From NCBI GenBank assembly GCA_017607445.1, contig JAEVHH010000004.1:4278001-4342000 (forward strand): 64,000 bases of DNA, in the 5' to 3' direction. Within the stretch, counting starts at the first letter, position 1, and every line of letters begins with the position of its first letter. The stretch comes from Histoplasma ohiense (Eukaryota; Ascomycota; Eurotiomycetes; Onygenales; Ajellomycetaceae). Below are positions 1 to 12,010 of this stretch, piece after piece. A model generated the notes under the pieces. It did no database searches and was not told the DNA's origin. It saw only the letters and a list, made by a program, of their open reading frames with translations. The position numbers and the translations under genes were made by a program.

Positions 1-2953
1 GGATCACAATATATGTGACGGAGCAGAGAATCTCTGTCGGCACGGGGATGCACTTGGACGAAGAGGATAAGGAATCTTTGCGGCTGCCGTATTTAGCAAT
101 CGGCTTTGGGCGTAACTTGTCTGCAAGAATGTTGAAGAGGTCATTTTGACCCACTTCCTGGAAGAGATAATCGATCATTTCTGGTGCGCCTACGCCACAG
201 ATCAGGTTTCGGAGCAAGTCAAGCGTCTGTTCTTGAACTTGCAGATCATCCCGTCGAGCTTGTTTCGTTTGATCAAGGTCGCCACTAATAGCAAGCTTCC
301 GTCGTCTGGAATAATCAATGAGGGAAACATCAAGGCTTGTTGGTTTGGGCGACACGACGGTATTTGCCATGCTATAGTCCCCATCCTGGCCTGGTATTGT
401 TTCTCCTTCAACCCCATCCATAGGGTTGAGAATGTCGACTCGTTCTCCAGCGGAGTTCGGCGCCTCCATTCCAAGAGAAGATGTACCACCCATGTCATCT
501 TCCCCTTTCCTCCGGATTGGCGGGTCGCCTGGGTCGTGGCAAATGACCTGCTTTAACCACCCGGGTTCAAGTTCTTCAACTATCTTCATTTTAATGTCAT
601 TTGTGGAGTTGTAAGCAATATGCTTCAAAGCCCAAATGGATTCTAGTCGTAGGCTAGTATTGGATGAGTGTGAATGCTCGCAAAGTATGGGTATCATGTT
701 CGCTCCTATAATGGCCTAAAACACGTACCATAGTTAGCGTCAAGGTGGCAGAACGGCAGAGGAATCGGGGAATAAAGGGACATTCCCTATATAATGTATG
801 TAAAGAGAGATGACAAAAAGACAAAGAAAATAAAACATTTGGCATACATCTTTCATAGGACTAAAGTCCATTGCCAGATTGCATACCACGGACGTTGCGG
901 CAATCTGTACAGCGATATCCCGAAATTTGATTAATGTGAACATTGGAGTAGCCACACCAGCGTCGATCAAGTTTGTCCTCAGGGCGCTGACAGATCGTGT
1001 TAGGGACCTTGCAGCTGCACATGCTGCAAGGAGCGTTGAAGGCGGGTTGCAGTCGAGCGTTTCTAGAGAATCCTCTTCACATGGCTTCATTGAATCGATA
1101 ATATATGGCACGACGCCATTGTCGCAGATCATTCTTCGGTAATCTTCCTTAAAAAGCGACAATGCAGCGAGGGCTTTCAGAGCTCCTTCGCGAACTTTCA
1201 TTCTGTGGTACACCGCAGGAGAGCAACCGCGAGGTCCAAGGCATAGCTCTGGCTGAGTGGAATTTGATGTTGTGGAAAGGTTTTTATCTGAATTCCACAT
1301 AGGCTTTGCTGCCTCAGAAATCGGACTGAAAGTCTCTTTAAGCATTTGAGAGAGCTTAGGTATCGCTTCGGCTTCCGCTGCATGCTTTTGGAGTTCACGA
1401 CTATCCATAACTAGCGACGCAAGAATCGCTGGCGCCTCTTCTTTGGCTCGTAGGGTTGTCGATATCAGCGCGCTTTCATGAATACTGACATCTCCAGGCG
1501 ATTCGTAATCCTTCTCAAATATGCGAATTAGGAGTGGGATCAATAAGTAGCCGAACATTGGCACTCGATGTTTTTTTGCTAATCCTAACCGGAAGAGAAG
1601 CGTTGCCAGCCTCGCTGCTACGAGACGAGTCTGACCCGACTCAGATCGGATAACAGTAAACAGCCATGATATGAGGGCACTTTCATCCTCATCTGATGAG
1701 GGAGTTTCCGAAAAAGAAAGAGGCCCACTAAAGAAATTGCTCTGTCTCCCAAATGAGGTGTGAGATCCAAGAGGCGGAAAATTCGAGTTTTTAGATTGTG
1801 CAGCTGGGACAGAGGGTAGGATTGCATCGATTGGATTCGTGGCACTGTGGCGAGGAACGGCGAACCCTGAGAAATATGTTGCCCCCCATGGAGACTTTTT
1901 GATATCATTAGGGGAAAATTCAGGGATCTGTTTAGGAAAAACGGCTACCACCGCGGGGGATGAGACAAAGTGCTCTGCGCGAGACTTTGAATTTTCGATT
2001 ATTACGGTAATGGCTCTGAGAATAGGAGCTAGTTGCGCGTTTGGCGGTGCAGCAGGTGGCAAAGTTTTCAGAGCGCCAGGGTCCATAATATTATTCTCCG
2101 CACCAGGAAGAACGAATCCCTGGGCAACCACAAAGGTAGAAAGTTTGAAAGCTAGTGCATCCAGCACACCGGACTCCCCCAGTACAGCCTTGTGACTCTC
2201 TTCTGAACATGTTTTTGAAATTAAATTGGCAGCAAGGGTAACGGGCCGCTGGCTAGAGGAGGATGTCGAGCCGATTAGAAGTCTACGAAGAGTCTCAACA
2301 TGGTCTCGAGAGTAGAGGAGGGAAGATAGCTGTTTCGCATGTGGCAAGCTTTGCTGCTGGTATAACGGGAATCTATCTGCGATTGTATTGAGGGTCTCAA
2401 GGACGGCAAGGAAAAGTGACGGATGGCAGTCTGGTGAGGAAAATATTGACAGAAGCAATGGGAAAATCCCCCCTGCGGCAATGGGAGAGATGAATGGAGG
2501 ACCCCCTATTTTACTGACATTAGAACTTCAGAGATTATTTGAGGAAAATTGAACTTTAACTGCAATGATATATTTTTCCCTCAAGGAGGAGCAGCAGAAG
2601 AAGGAAACAGCAAGCTGGACTAGAAACAGCGTACCTTGGGCTAAGCTGCCAATAATGAGAATGGCTTGTAAGCAGACTTCATCATCATCTGATCTACCGC
2701 TCCTGCTCCTTGCCAAATGTTGACGTCTTGTATGTCCATTAACCTCTCCGCCGGCAGTCTTTTTGCCCGCCCCTCTTCGGCCTGCTAAAATCTGCGATAA
2801 TAACGGAATGATACCCCATCCAATCCAGGCTTCCTTTCTTTGATCATGCCCGATAATCTCATTTTTCAACAGCCGCAGAGCCTCAATCCGTGAAGCAGTT
2901 GAGTCGGGATTTTGGATATCAGAGATGATCTGAGGCGTCGCCGCCCTCGCCAT
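1..2953 (-). CDS. VID28: Gid5/Vid28-like armadillo-repeat protein, 3' end off window
   Basis: Armadillo-repeat subunit of the GID/CTLH ubiquitin ligase, which in yeast marks gluconeogenic enzymes for degradation and holds the Gid4 substrate receptor. I read three exons: 2953-2635, 2505-848 and 715 to the window edge. The introns are GT-AG (donor GTACGC at 2634, acceptor AG at 2507-2506; donor GTATGC at 847, acceptor TTTTAG at 716). All joins stay in frame. The first ATG (2953) begins MARAATPQIISDIQNP, as expected for the family's first ARM helices. Exon 2 is rich in alpha-helical ARM-like segments. Exon 3 holds a stretch around DLDQTKQARRDDLQVQEQTL followed by LDLLRNLICG, which resembles fungal Vid28. 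The C-terminus lies outside the window. The assignment rests on recognition of the family, not on a search. Confidence 0.82.
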
Positions 2954-4520
2954 CGTGGAAATATGGATCTGCGGCTATGAGATACACCGGGAAGCTTCTA
3001 TAGAGTTCCAGACTCCGGATGCAGAGGAGTAAGATCAAGTATCGAGCTGATGGCAAGAGTTGAAATGTTGGAAATGGCAATGAAAGATATGGGGGCTATC
3101 CGATCATTCGGAAGGTCTCAGGTCAGCAAGAATAATTGTTCCGCGAAATGCGTGGACCAGACAGAGAATACCTGTGTTGCGTGGTGGGAACAGGCGAATG
3201 ATTGTGAATTGAACTGACAATTCCAATGCCAATGCCGATGGAGGGGCGTGTCGAGGTATTTGCCATATATGAGCAGGTCCTTGCAAGTAAATGTACTAGC
3301 AAATTGAAAATAAAACAATGAAACACGATGGCAAAGCTAATTAGATGCGTCTGTGGACTGGGCTGGAGTATTTATGTTGGTTATCGTAGTATATTTCTGT
3401 TGAACTTCCTTCATCCATCTATCCCGATGGCATGATGATGTGCTTATATAATGTGTTAGTCAGTCACGCTGGTCTAACTAGTTAACTAGTTGTTGGGGGT
3501 TTACATTGGTTCATCCGCTCTACTACCAGCATGGCGCTGGTAGTGACCGAGCTCGTTTGCCCCCCCGTATAACCACTAGTTATCATGATCGGAACTGGCT
3601 GAGCAACAGCGCTGGCCAAAAGACTTCTTGAACCCCATTCAACTGTAACCCAGGCTTAACAGCATCTCTGCTGAACGATGGATTTATTCTCTTTAATTAT
3701 CAATGACATGGAGACATTGATAATTCTTGTTGCATCAAGTATAAATTATCATCAATTCTCAAATAAATAGATTTCACTTCAAACAACATTAACTTCTGTT
3801 TTTCATCAAATAACCACTACTTTCAACCAAATATGTAAAAGCAATTCTCATAATTAAATTTCTGACCAAGTTTGTCCCATACCCTCAATTCTAACTAGTA
3901 TGCCAAAAACATTGGAGAAGTAGGGTTTGTCAGGAGGTTTGCATCACAGATGTTGAATACTCCCTTTTATCACCCACTCCCATGGTGCCAGTGCCATTTG
4001 CATACTCCGTAGATGTGGTGAGTTTTTGCTGATCCAAATAAGCGGCGTAATTCGTGCGCTGATAATCAGCTCCTTGTCATTGGTGTTGTAGCGAGACTGG
4101 TGAACGGGGCTCGTGCCATCATTGCGATGCCTACGTGATCCTTCATCAGTAACGTATTTCACCACGACCTCGCGCGCTAAGTCATGTGATAGAGTGTAAA
4201 AAAGTGCAATTTCAACCTCATACACTCAATGGTGGATGGGGGTCCCTCTGGGCAGCAGCTGTTTACAACTATAGTTCTTGAATAGCTCTCTCTGATATGT
4301 ACAATCTTTTTTCTTTTCTTTTTTTTCTTGTCTTTCTTCCCTACTCCAGTTGTAATACGTTATAACCAGAGGAAAGGGATGTGCCAGAGCAATTACAAGA
4401 TTTCAATGGATTTTATTTCACCAACTTTCTAAAAAGCTATTAATAATAGACATTTCAAATAGTTATTTCTAATGACATACCTTGACTGCACCATTCTGAG
4501 CATAATTAACAGCGGCTTCT
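2954..4520. other. Intergenic region between Vid28 and the kinase relic
   Basis: About 1.5 kb with no convincing gene. It must hold the VID28 promoter at its left end. A perfect 9-bp stem with a 5-nt loop lies at 3522-3544, inside a larger imperfect inverted repeat of about 3483-3583. The rest is AT-rich with T-rich and A-rich stretches. Short open frames here, such as the minus-strand one at 3944-4225, have no recognisable content. Confidence 0.6.
3483..3583. repeat. Imperfect foldback (MITE-like) structure
   Basis: The left arm reads TAACTAGTTGTTGGGGG. The right arm, reverse-complemented, reads TAACTAGTGG then TTATACGGGGGG, so the arms match with a small gap. Between them ACTACCAGC (3522-3530) and GCTGGTAGT (3536-3544) form a perfect stem over a 5-nt loop. 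The size and symmetry suit a tiny non-autonomous DNA element or a structured untranslated region. No flanking duplication was recognised. Confidence 0.35.
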
Positions 4521-6049
4521 TTGCCTACAAGTTGTCAACGGCTGCCTTCTTTCAGATCATGCTCTCATCACTTTTGCGATCCTTACCTCTGCTCAGACAG
4601 ATGGAAGCTGCTCAATTTCTCCAATCCAAACTTTATCCAATTACCTGAATCTCACAAAATCGAAGAAGAAACCCTTCCGGATTATAATGCGTCCCAATAT
4701 TATCCTACCCAAATAGGAGAAGTTATCAAGGAGCAATATCAGGTTGTAGGCAAACTAGGGTTTGGATCTACCTCAACAGCATGGCTTGCACGCGACATCC
4801 AGTAAGATTACTCTTAAACCATAGCTACCCGGACAAATGCTTATGTGCTACAATTACAGTGGTCGCCGTTATGTTATGCTCGAAATATTTGTTCGGGCCT
4901 CATCTATGGGCCAGCGAGTGGATGATGAACTGAAGATGTAGAGATGCATGGATCAAGCTCCGAAAGGCCATCCTGGTCGCAAGGCTGTAAGAACATTACT
5001 TGACGCATTTTACATTGATGGACCTGAGGATAAGCATCAATGCCTTGTGCATCCTCCGTTATGGGAGAGTGTCTTGACTTTCTTACGCCGGAATCCAGTA
5101 GAGAGACTGCCTTCAGCAGTTATAGCATTCGTTCTTCGGCGGCTCTTTTTGGCATTGGATTATATGCATACAGAGTGTAATATCGTACAAACTGGTTCGT
5201 GACCACGTCCTTTCTGTTCTCATCTATATGCGTTCGTATTTTTGTTAAGTAACCTGTTCTACTAGATATAAAGGCGGATAATATCATGTTTGGTATCAAT
5301 GATGATTCAGTCTTTACTGACTTCGAGGAGGAGGAACTTCAACAACCCATTCCAAGAAAGGAGGAGGACATGGATGGAAGGACTGTTTACATGTCCCGTA
5401 AGCTCAGAATTCCTGCTGATGTGGGCGACCCAGTTCTATGTGATTTCGGTTCAGCCGTACTGGGCGATCAACATCATGCAGAATTCATTCAACCCAATAT
5501 CTACCGAGCACCCGAGGTGATTCTAGGAGCCCCATGGACGTATAGTGTTGACATATGGAATGTGGGCTGCATGGTATGGTATGATACAACAACATGATTG
5601 TGATGGTGTGAACAAACATAGCTAAAAATTAGATTATAGATCTGGGATATTTATGCGGGCCGAGACCCGGAATTTCAAAGGTACCGAAGTCGAGCACATC
5701 TTGCTGAAATGATAAATCTTCTTGGGCCACCGCCGGCTAGTTTCATTGCTCAGGGGGAGTTGAGAGACAAATTTTTCTGTGAAGGCAAGTCGAGTTCCAT
5801 ATATCCTCTATATACTAGCACTTGAAATTTAAAATTCACTAACTACTACATACAACTCTAGGTGATTTCCGGTTTAAAAATTTATTGACGGAACATGTTC
5901 CGCTTGAGGAGAGAGAAACCAGTCTCAAGGGAGAAGATGAGAGAGCGGCATTTTTAAGTCTAATGCGAAAAATGCTGCAGTGGGAGCCCAGCAAACGTAG
6001 CTCCGCTAAGGAGCTAGCTGAGGATGAATGGATCCACAAGCACTTGTAA
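4521..6049 (+). pseudogene. Degenerate SRPK-like serine/threonine kinase
   Basis: Recognisable fungal SRPK-type kinase in five exons: about 4521-4801, 4860-5194, 5266-5573, 5640-5784 and 5862-6049. The glycine loop (VVGKLGFGSTSTAWLARD), the DFG motif (LCDFGSAVLGD), the APE-like RAPEVILGAPW and the C-lobe (KMLQWEPSKRSSAKELAEDEW) are clear. Several features mark it as dead or non-catalytic. An in-frame TAG stands at 4939-4941. The beta-3 lysine (VALK in relatives) reads VMLE. The HRD-type motif reads QTD across the exon 2/3 junction. The loop after IWDIY is several residues shorter than usual. No in-frame ATG exists in the first exon; a plausible N-terminus (MLSSLLRSLPLL, from 4559) lies in another frame. 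The last intron uses a GC donor (AAG/GCAAGT at 5785). It could still be transcribed as a pseudokinase, but the stop argues against that. Confidence 0.8.
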
Positions 6050-6804
6050 TCAAATGATTGAAAGGCTGGAACTTGTGTCCCAGGTTACAGCAAGTAGACA
6101 TGTATGTTCTCCAACAAGGCACAAGTCTCAGAGTGATGACGTACAGAAACCTTGTAATTTAAAATGACAAAACCATACCGGCTGATAACCGCAGTAATAT
6201 TACGCGGCTACAGCGCAATCACGTGGACCTGACCCAATATTTCATTGGCCACATGGGTCACGACCTTGGGCGGGAGCCACTCAGCCAGCCAATGAGCACA
6301 CAGAATTCTTGTGCACAGACGCTGATTCTCTTGATCAGTCCTTAAGAGTCTTGCTCCCGCTTCCCACGTCCAACGACGCCGCCGGAACAGACGACTGAGG
6401 AACTATGTGCACGCCCTTCTTCAACCGCCAGCAATAATGCCTGAGTGAGCGGCTGGGACGACCAGAGAATTTTGCATCCGGAGCCTGGCGGTTTGTGTCA
6501 CCCTGCCCCTTCGCAGAGCAAGATGCGCTTTTGCGGGACGCCTGTTGGTTTGGAAAGCTCTGGCTTATTGGCTTCTCCCACCTTGCTTTCCACTCCCACT
6601 CCTCCTATTACTATTTCTGCTGTTGCTGTTGCTGCTGCTGCTGCGACTCTTGATCCGACTGAATCTCAGACAGGCTCCCTGGCGCTGTCTCCACATAATT
6701 TTAGCAGGGCCTCCGTTTGCCATAACTACCTTTGCCTGCCCCCACACTGCCCGCCGATTGCGCCCACGTGCTCCAGTCCTGGCCGATATCTGTGAACAAA
6801 GGAC
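6050..6804. other. Upstream region of the Pho80-type cyclin gene
   Basis: About 750 bp between the kinase relic and the cyclin gene. It is GC-rich towards its right end and includes a CTG/TTG trinucleotide run near 6617-6646. Open frames starting at 6445 and 6545 cover this run and look like leader sequence or upstream ORFs rather than a gene. It probably contains the promoter and 5' leader of the cyclin. Confidence 0.5.
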
Positions 6805-8034
6805 ATGATAGCCTCATCTCCCACGTCGGCTGCGCTTCTGCGCGCTGATCCCACCCATTCTCCTGCCAAAGCCTTTCCAGGGTGCTCTCAACACTACAGT
6901 CCTACAGCCGCCGCTTGCAGGCAAAACAATAATAACCTGTCCACGACTTCCCCTTTAATAAGCAATTCCAACCCACTTCATTCTCCTAGACCTTCACGAC
7001 CCCGGCGACGCTCGTCTGATTCCCACGGCAGTTCGGGCGTCGAGGAAATACAATCAGCCTTTCGAAGGCAGACTGTAGATGCGGGAACCCAGTACTCTCG
7101 CCCGGCTACCCCAGCGAATAACAAGCTGAACCATTCGGCTCCAACGGCTGCTGGCGAGACGATATCTGCAGAGTCCACCAATGCCACTTCTGAACTTCCT
7201 ACGTCACAACAAAGCCAGGAGGGCGTCCAGTCACTGACTGACCCGCAAATGCCATCGACTCTCGTAGGCTCGAAGCGCAACATTACTGCTCCTTCTAATC
7301 TTCTGGCTACGGATGGCGAAAAGCTGCAATCAATTGGCCCAGACAACCGGGCGGAATCTCTCTCCAAGCGACTGCGCCCTGAAAACCCCGCTGTTAAAGT
7401 CCTTCCCTGTCGTTACGAGGAAGCAAATCCCCGCGACCTCGTCGTTTTGATCTCCAGTATGTTAATGGAGCTTATCCGCTTTAACGACCAAATCCCCCTC
7501 CGCGATGGCCGCCTCACACGGTTCCATTCGCGCAGCCCTCCTCGAATCTCCGTCCATGACTACCTCCAGCGCCTAACAACGCATGCCACCCTTTCCCCTC
7601 CTATCCTTTTAAGTATGGTGTATTATATTGACCGATTATGTGCTCTTTATCCTGCATTTACAGTCTCGAGCCTCACTGTACACCGATTTTTGATCAGCAG
7701 CGCTACCGTGGCGAGTAAGGGTCTCAGTGACAGCTTTTGGACAAACAAGACTTACGCCAGAGTTGGTGGAATCAGCATCGCCGAACTGGCGCTATTAGAG
7801 TTAGAATTTCTGTGGCGGGTTGAGTGGCGTATCGTGCCTCAGCCTGAGGTCCTGGAGGATTATTATCAGCGCCTAGTCGAGCGATGTGACGAGTATGTGA
7901 TCCAGCCAGGAAAAGATAGTGATGCCCAACCTACAGAGAAGGATGAGACTGTGGCTACCTCATCGGCTATGCGCAATCGAGGAAGCACCTCTGCTACGGA
8001 TGCCACGGCCACTACGACAGCCAACACGAAATAG
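6805..8034 (+). CDS. Pho80-type (PREG-like) cyclin
   Basis: Intronless 409-residue protein. The first about 200 residues are low-complexity Ser/Pro/Thr/Asn-rich with basic patches (SRPRRRSS). From about residue 205 a Pho80/PREG cyclin box follows: NPRDLVVLISSMLMELIRFND, then SRSPPRISVHDYLQRLTTHA, PILLSMVYYIDRL, LTVHRFLISSATVASKGLSD, and the hallmark FWTNKTYARVGGISIAELALLE. In yeast and Neurospora such cyclins bind a Pho85-type kinase and hold the phosphate-starvation transcription factor inactive. The ATG at 6805 is the first in frame and keeps the full family-like N-terminal tail. The C-terminal Thr/Ala-rich tail is ordinary. Other Pcl-type cyclins are possible, but the spacing fits Pho80/PREG best. 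Confidence 0.85.
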   Translation: MIASSPTSAALLRADPTHSPAKAFPGCSQHYSPTAAACRQNNNNLSTTSPLISNSNPLHSPRPSRPRRRSSDSHGSSGVEEIQSAFRRQTVDAGTQYSRPATPANNKLNHSAPTAAGETISAESTNATSELPTSQQSQEGVQSLTDPQMPSTLVGSKRNITAPSNLLATDGEKLQSIGPDNRAESLSKRLRPENPAVKVLPCRYEEANPRDLVVLISSMLMELIRFNDQIPLRDGRLTRFHSRSPPRISVHDYLQRLTTHATLSPPILLSMVYYIDRLCALYPAFTVSSLTVHRFLISSATVASKGLSDSFWTNKTYARVGGISIAELALLELEFLWRVEWRIVPQPEVLEDYYQRLVERCDEYVIQPGKDSDAQPTEKDETVATSSAMRNRGSTSATDATATTTANTK

Positions 8035-9129
8035 GAATCTGGAATTTGACAGTCTCCTCCTGATTGGTTAACTCTACTCCTTGGAAGGAATGCGGCGTAT
8101 CTCGATGTCCAGTCTCAATGGCTTTCGACTCTGGGGTTTTCAATCGCTAAGAGCTCCTCTGGTTGGAAGGAAATCAAAACAATCCAGTTCAGCATTTCCT
8201 AAGACACATGGTGATCTCTCTAGGTACACGAATTGGGTCCTTATATGGTGGCAGCACAAATCTCGAGGATATTTAAACACACTCATATATATACTGTACA
8301 TGCGTATATACATAGCGTCTCTGGCGATAGCATTTTCTTCAATGTCAGCCCCGCTCTCATCGTTTTCTTCGAATTTTATGTAAGGGTTTTTTTAATCTCA
8401 TATTGTTATATCTTCCGCGATCCAGTCCTTATTTTCCATACTGTTTACCTTGCACTTGTTATTAGAGGGTGTGTGCCTGGAAAAGAAAGCGCATTTTCAA
8501 CAATGGTTGGGGGACATGGCACAAAATATATACATAGTAGGTTTGTTTCTCTTTGGCTTCAGTTTGGTGTTTAGGTTTTTGATTTCTGATTTTTGGTCCC
8601 TTCCCCTCCTTTTACTTATCTGCCTCGGATGTTCAGTTGTCAAAAAAAGATGGTTGGAGTAACACTGTAGAGGTTATGTGCATTTAGAAGAGAAATAACA
8701 AAAGGTCCCAATACATTATGTTCGCTGTATACGACTTCAATATCAAGATACTTGCACTTCTTGATCTGAATTGTTGACAAGTCCACGGGTGGCCTGATTA
8801 CGATCACATGACTTGACCCTAGGGTTAAAAATGACTTCATGTTGAAATTACAATCGAAGCCTGGGATACAACTTGAAAAGAGGAAGAAAAATGAACAGCG
8901 AGAATATACGGATTCGGCGAACCTCCTCTGCCAGAAGTATGGAACACACTCAAACCTCTCGACCAACTCATCATTATCAACTGTAGATATGTTCCGTTAA
9001 TGGTGCTCGTCTAAAACGAAAAAGAACAAGCTTCAGGCAACTCAAAAGCTGCGCACCAGATAATATATAAAAAAAAAAAAACTCCCAACTATTGTGATAT
9101 GCATATACGTATACATATTCTTGATAGAA
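8035..9129. other. Intergenic region between cyclin and TAD3
   Basis: About 1.1 kb, T-rich just after the cyclin stop and probably including its 3' untranslated region. Near 9068-9080 there is a poly-A run just upstream of the TAD3 first exon. I see no gene here; the open frames are short and compositionally biased. Confidence 0.5.
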
Positions 9130-10878
9130 ATGGGAGAGATGGATTCATTTAAAGATATACAGCCACTGCGGGGCCATGTTTCGTTATTGAAGACAGTGCA
9201 GGAGATTCGTTCAGGGAAGGATTCAGGTGAGAAACTTATTTTTACCCCCTTAAGACCCCCAACGTCATCCCAAGATAAATGTACGAGATAAACGGGAAGA
9301 GGGAAATCCAGGCGGAAAAAAAAACGAGATGCTCAGAAAAACAGCTACATATTTATATTGACAACAAACAGTGGAAGCATATGTCGTGGAAATAAATATC
9401 AAGGCAGCGAGCAAAGTGTCAAAGTTTGTCTCCTCTCCTTTCGAAATATTTAGTAGAACCAAAAAAACAAAAGTTCATACTCACGCGGGATTTCAGGCTA
9501 ATGAATAGAACGTAGGTTACTGGAGTCCAAATTCCCCAAGGATCCATCGCTATCTCTCACGCATTTGCGCCGCTTCGTGAAACCGGAATTTCTACCAGGA
9601 CACCTAAAAGGGGGTTCGTCTTCAGCAGTAGCAGCAGCAGAGGGAGCTGTAACTGCAGGATCCAAGGCCCCAGAAACTATCTACATCCTCATCCCACCGC
9701 CATTGCCTGATATTTCCCTTCTAGAATCCCTCCTGGCACCATATGCACCCATCTCAGAGTCCACAGGTCCTTCATCCTCTCCTGATGCAGAAGCGATAGA
9801 ACCAACCCTACAAGTTCCTATTCAAATCCAATCAACCCGAATCCCCCTTTCTCCCCCAGCCACTGAGGAAGAATCGGCGACATGGTCGCGCACACTATGG
9901 CCAACCATCTTTAATCCTGCTGCTCACCCAGTCGCGCACTCGCCCCGTGGTCCCTTGCTGCTGAATGCCCAAGAGTCTGTGTCCCGCAGGGCCAGCAGCT
10001 ATCTAGCTCTAGCGAGCAAAGTTGCCCTGGAGGCGAAGCGGAATGGACGAGGACGGGCTGTTGGTGCAGTGGTGGTTGATCCCGCGTTGGCTGAATTGGC
10101 TGATCCTTCGGATGGGATTGCTGGTGTTGTAGTCGTAGCGGGGGATGCGAGGTACTGGAATAGGAGAAGTAAAGGGGAAGGGTGTTCGGAATATGTTCCT
10201 TCGAAGAAGAGTGTTGAAAATACCGGAGCCGAGGGGACAGCATCATCGTATAATCCGGACAATGAGGGACAACCGGATCACCATGCGCTGATGCGCGCCA
10301 TATCGCTAGTCGCCTATAAGCGCCTCATTTCGTCGACGTCTCGCACAATAACGCCCTTGGTATCTAGAGACTCATCCCCGACGCGGGGGGCTCTATCATC
10401 AACTCCCAGCCCTACACCCATTGCAGCACCCTCTACAAATCCTTCAACAGCCTCTCTACCCCCACCCACGAAGCCCAAACCGTCACCACCTTCCCTTACA
10501 TCCCAGCCAATCCAATCAACCACTCAACCACTACCGCCTTCTCCCCCACCCGGACCCCTAGAATCCCACTTCCTCTCTCTCCCCAACATCCAAACTCGCA
10601 CACAGGGCGGTTATCTCTGCACATCGCTTGACCTATACATAACCCACGAACCCTGCGTGTGCTGTGCGATGGGCATGCTGCTCTCCCGGTTCCGGGCTGT
10701 GGTGTATTTGCAAGCTACGGGCCCTGGGAGGGCAGATGCGGCGCTGGATCCGTATACGGGGTACGGATTGCATTGGAGGCAAGAGTTGAATTGGAGGGCG
10801 GTGGGGTTTCGGTTTTGCGTTGAGGAAGAGGAAGGAGAGGAAAGCCTGGGGTTGGAAGGGGGGTTGTTTCATGCCTGA
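9130..10878 (+). CDS. TAD3: tRNA adenosine-34 deaminase subunit Tad3
   Basis: Non-catalytic partner of Tad2 in the heterodimer that converts A34 to inosine in tRNA anticodons. I read three exons, 9130-9226, 9372-9452 and 9509-10878, with introns of 145 and 56 bp; the joined frame is 515 residues. The second intron is the least certain (donor GTAGAA, acceptor AATAG). The cytidine-deaminase fold shows HHALMRAI (the position of the catalytic Glu is not Glu, as is usual for Tad3), SLDLYITHEPCVCCAMGMLL (PCxxC zinc ligands) and RADAALDPYTGYGLHW. Between the two zinc motifs sits a Pro/Ser/Thr-rich insertion of roughly 90 residues. The start MGEMDSFKDIQPLRG could also be the ATG at 9139. Confidence 0.87.
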
Positions 10879-12010
10879 AGAATGGAGGGTGGAGTAGTCG
10901 AGGGTTTGGGGGGAAAAGGGAGGGCTTAGATTACCTTTTCCTGTGTGTACGCATATACAAGAGTGCATCTCCTCTGCGGCCTACGTGGCTATGGCCTTTT
11001 TATTGGCTTGACTACTTTTTTCCTTTTTGGGTGTACATGTTATACAAGGAGCACACGCCCTATACTTTTTTTTAATCCAATACCAGCCTTGAAGGAAGCT
11101 ATTGACATGGAATCCCTCAAGCCAGTCTTCGAGAACCCCTTTGAGCGCCCATGCTGAGAGTGGCTTGTTCAACTTAGAGAGTTTGTGGGGGAGAGTACAT
11201 ATACATACATATGAACTGTTTGAGCAAATCACCAAGGCAGATTTCTGTCCACAACATATCAGTAACAACATCGGTTGATTCCGGGATTGGGTAACCTGAG
11301 GAGCAGTATCCATCTCAATAAATAAATAAATTTTATATTGAGTATAGTACATCAAATATTCCGAGCTCAATCAGGCGACAACAGACACTGCAAGAAAGCA
11401 GATGGGAAAAGTAAATAATGAGTGGGGAATGTATCTCTGCTTGAAGGATTCAGGTTAAACAGGCATGCCAGGATCCGTCGGCCCCCTGTCAGCACTTAAA
11501 ATTATGTACAGAAATAAACACTTCTCAAGCGGACAAGACGTTTTCTCCAGGCCACCAGTCACGCTTTTAATACGAGTAGTATCTGAGGAACTAGTGAGGC
11601 CAACAGACAGGTATCAGCCCAACATTTCTCAGACTTGGGAGATTAACACCGTACTCGATCAAAGCAAAGGGAAAGGGGGATTAAGTAGGTAATTTAGGCT
11701 AGTAAAAATTTGCTACCATTAAGGCAAGAAGCAGTTATGCGTGGGTAAATATACAATGCCATATCGAGTGCTATATATCCAAATGTCCCCTCCCGAGTAT
11801 CAACAATGACGCTTTGTCCTTCCGGCGTTGATAGCTATACGACAAGGCTCAAAAAAAGGAAAAGAAAAAGAAAAGAAAATGCAACTTTAAAATAAAATAG
11901 CTGAGCCCTATCACTCGTGAACACAGCATAAAATGATTTAAAAAAAAAAAAAAAAAAGCAAAACGACCACAACTCCAGCCTTTCGAATGATGCAAAATTA
12001 CTCTCATGGC
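10879..12010. other. Convergent intergenic region after TAD3
   Basis: About 1.1 kb between two genes that end towards each other (TAD3 and the minus-strand membrane protein). It probably holds both 3' untranslated regions. A poly-A run of about 20 lies near 11,939-11,957. Open frames on both strands are short and give no recognisable protein. Confidence 0.5.

Noticed and set aside
9911..10246. Minus-strand frames within TAD3
   Set aside because: Antisense shadows of the Tad3 exon; composition follows the sense codons.
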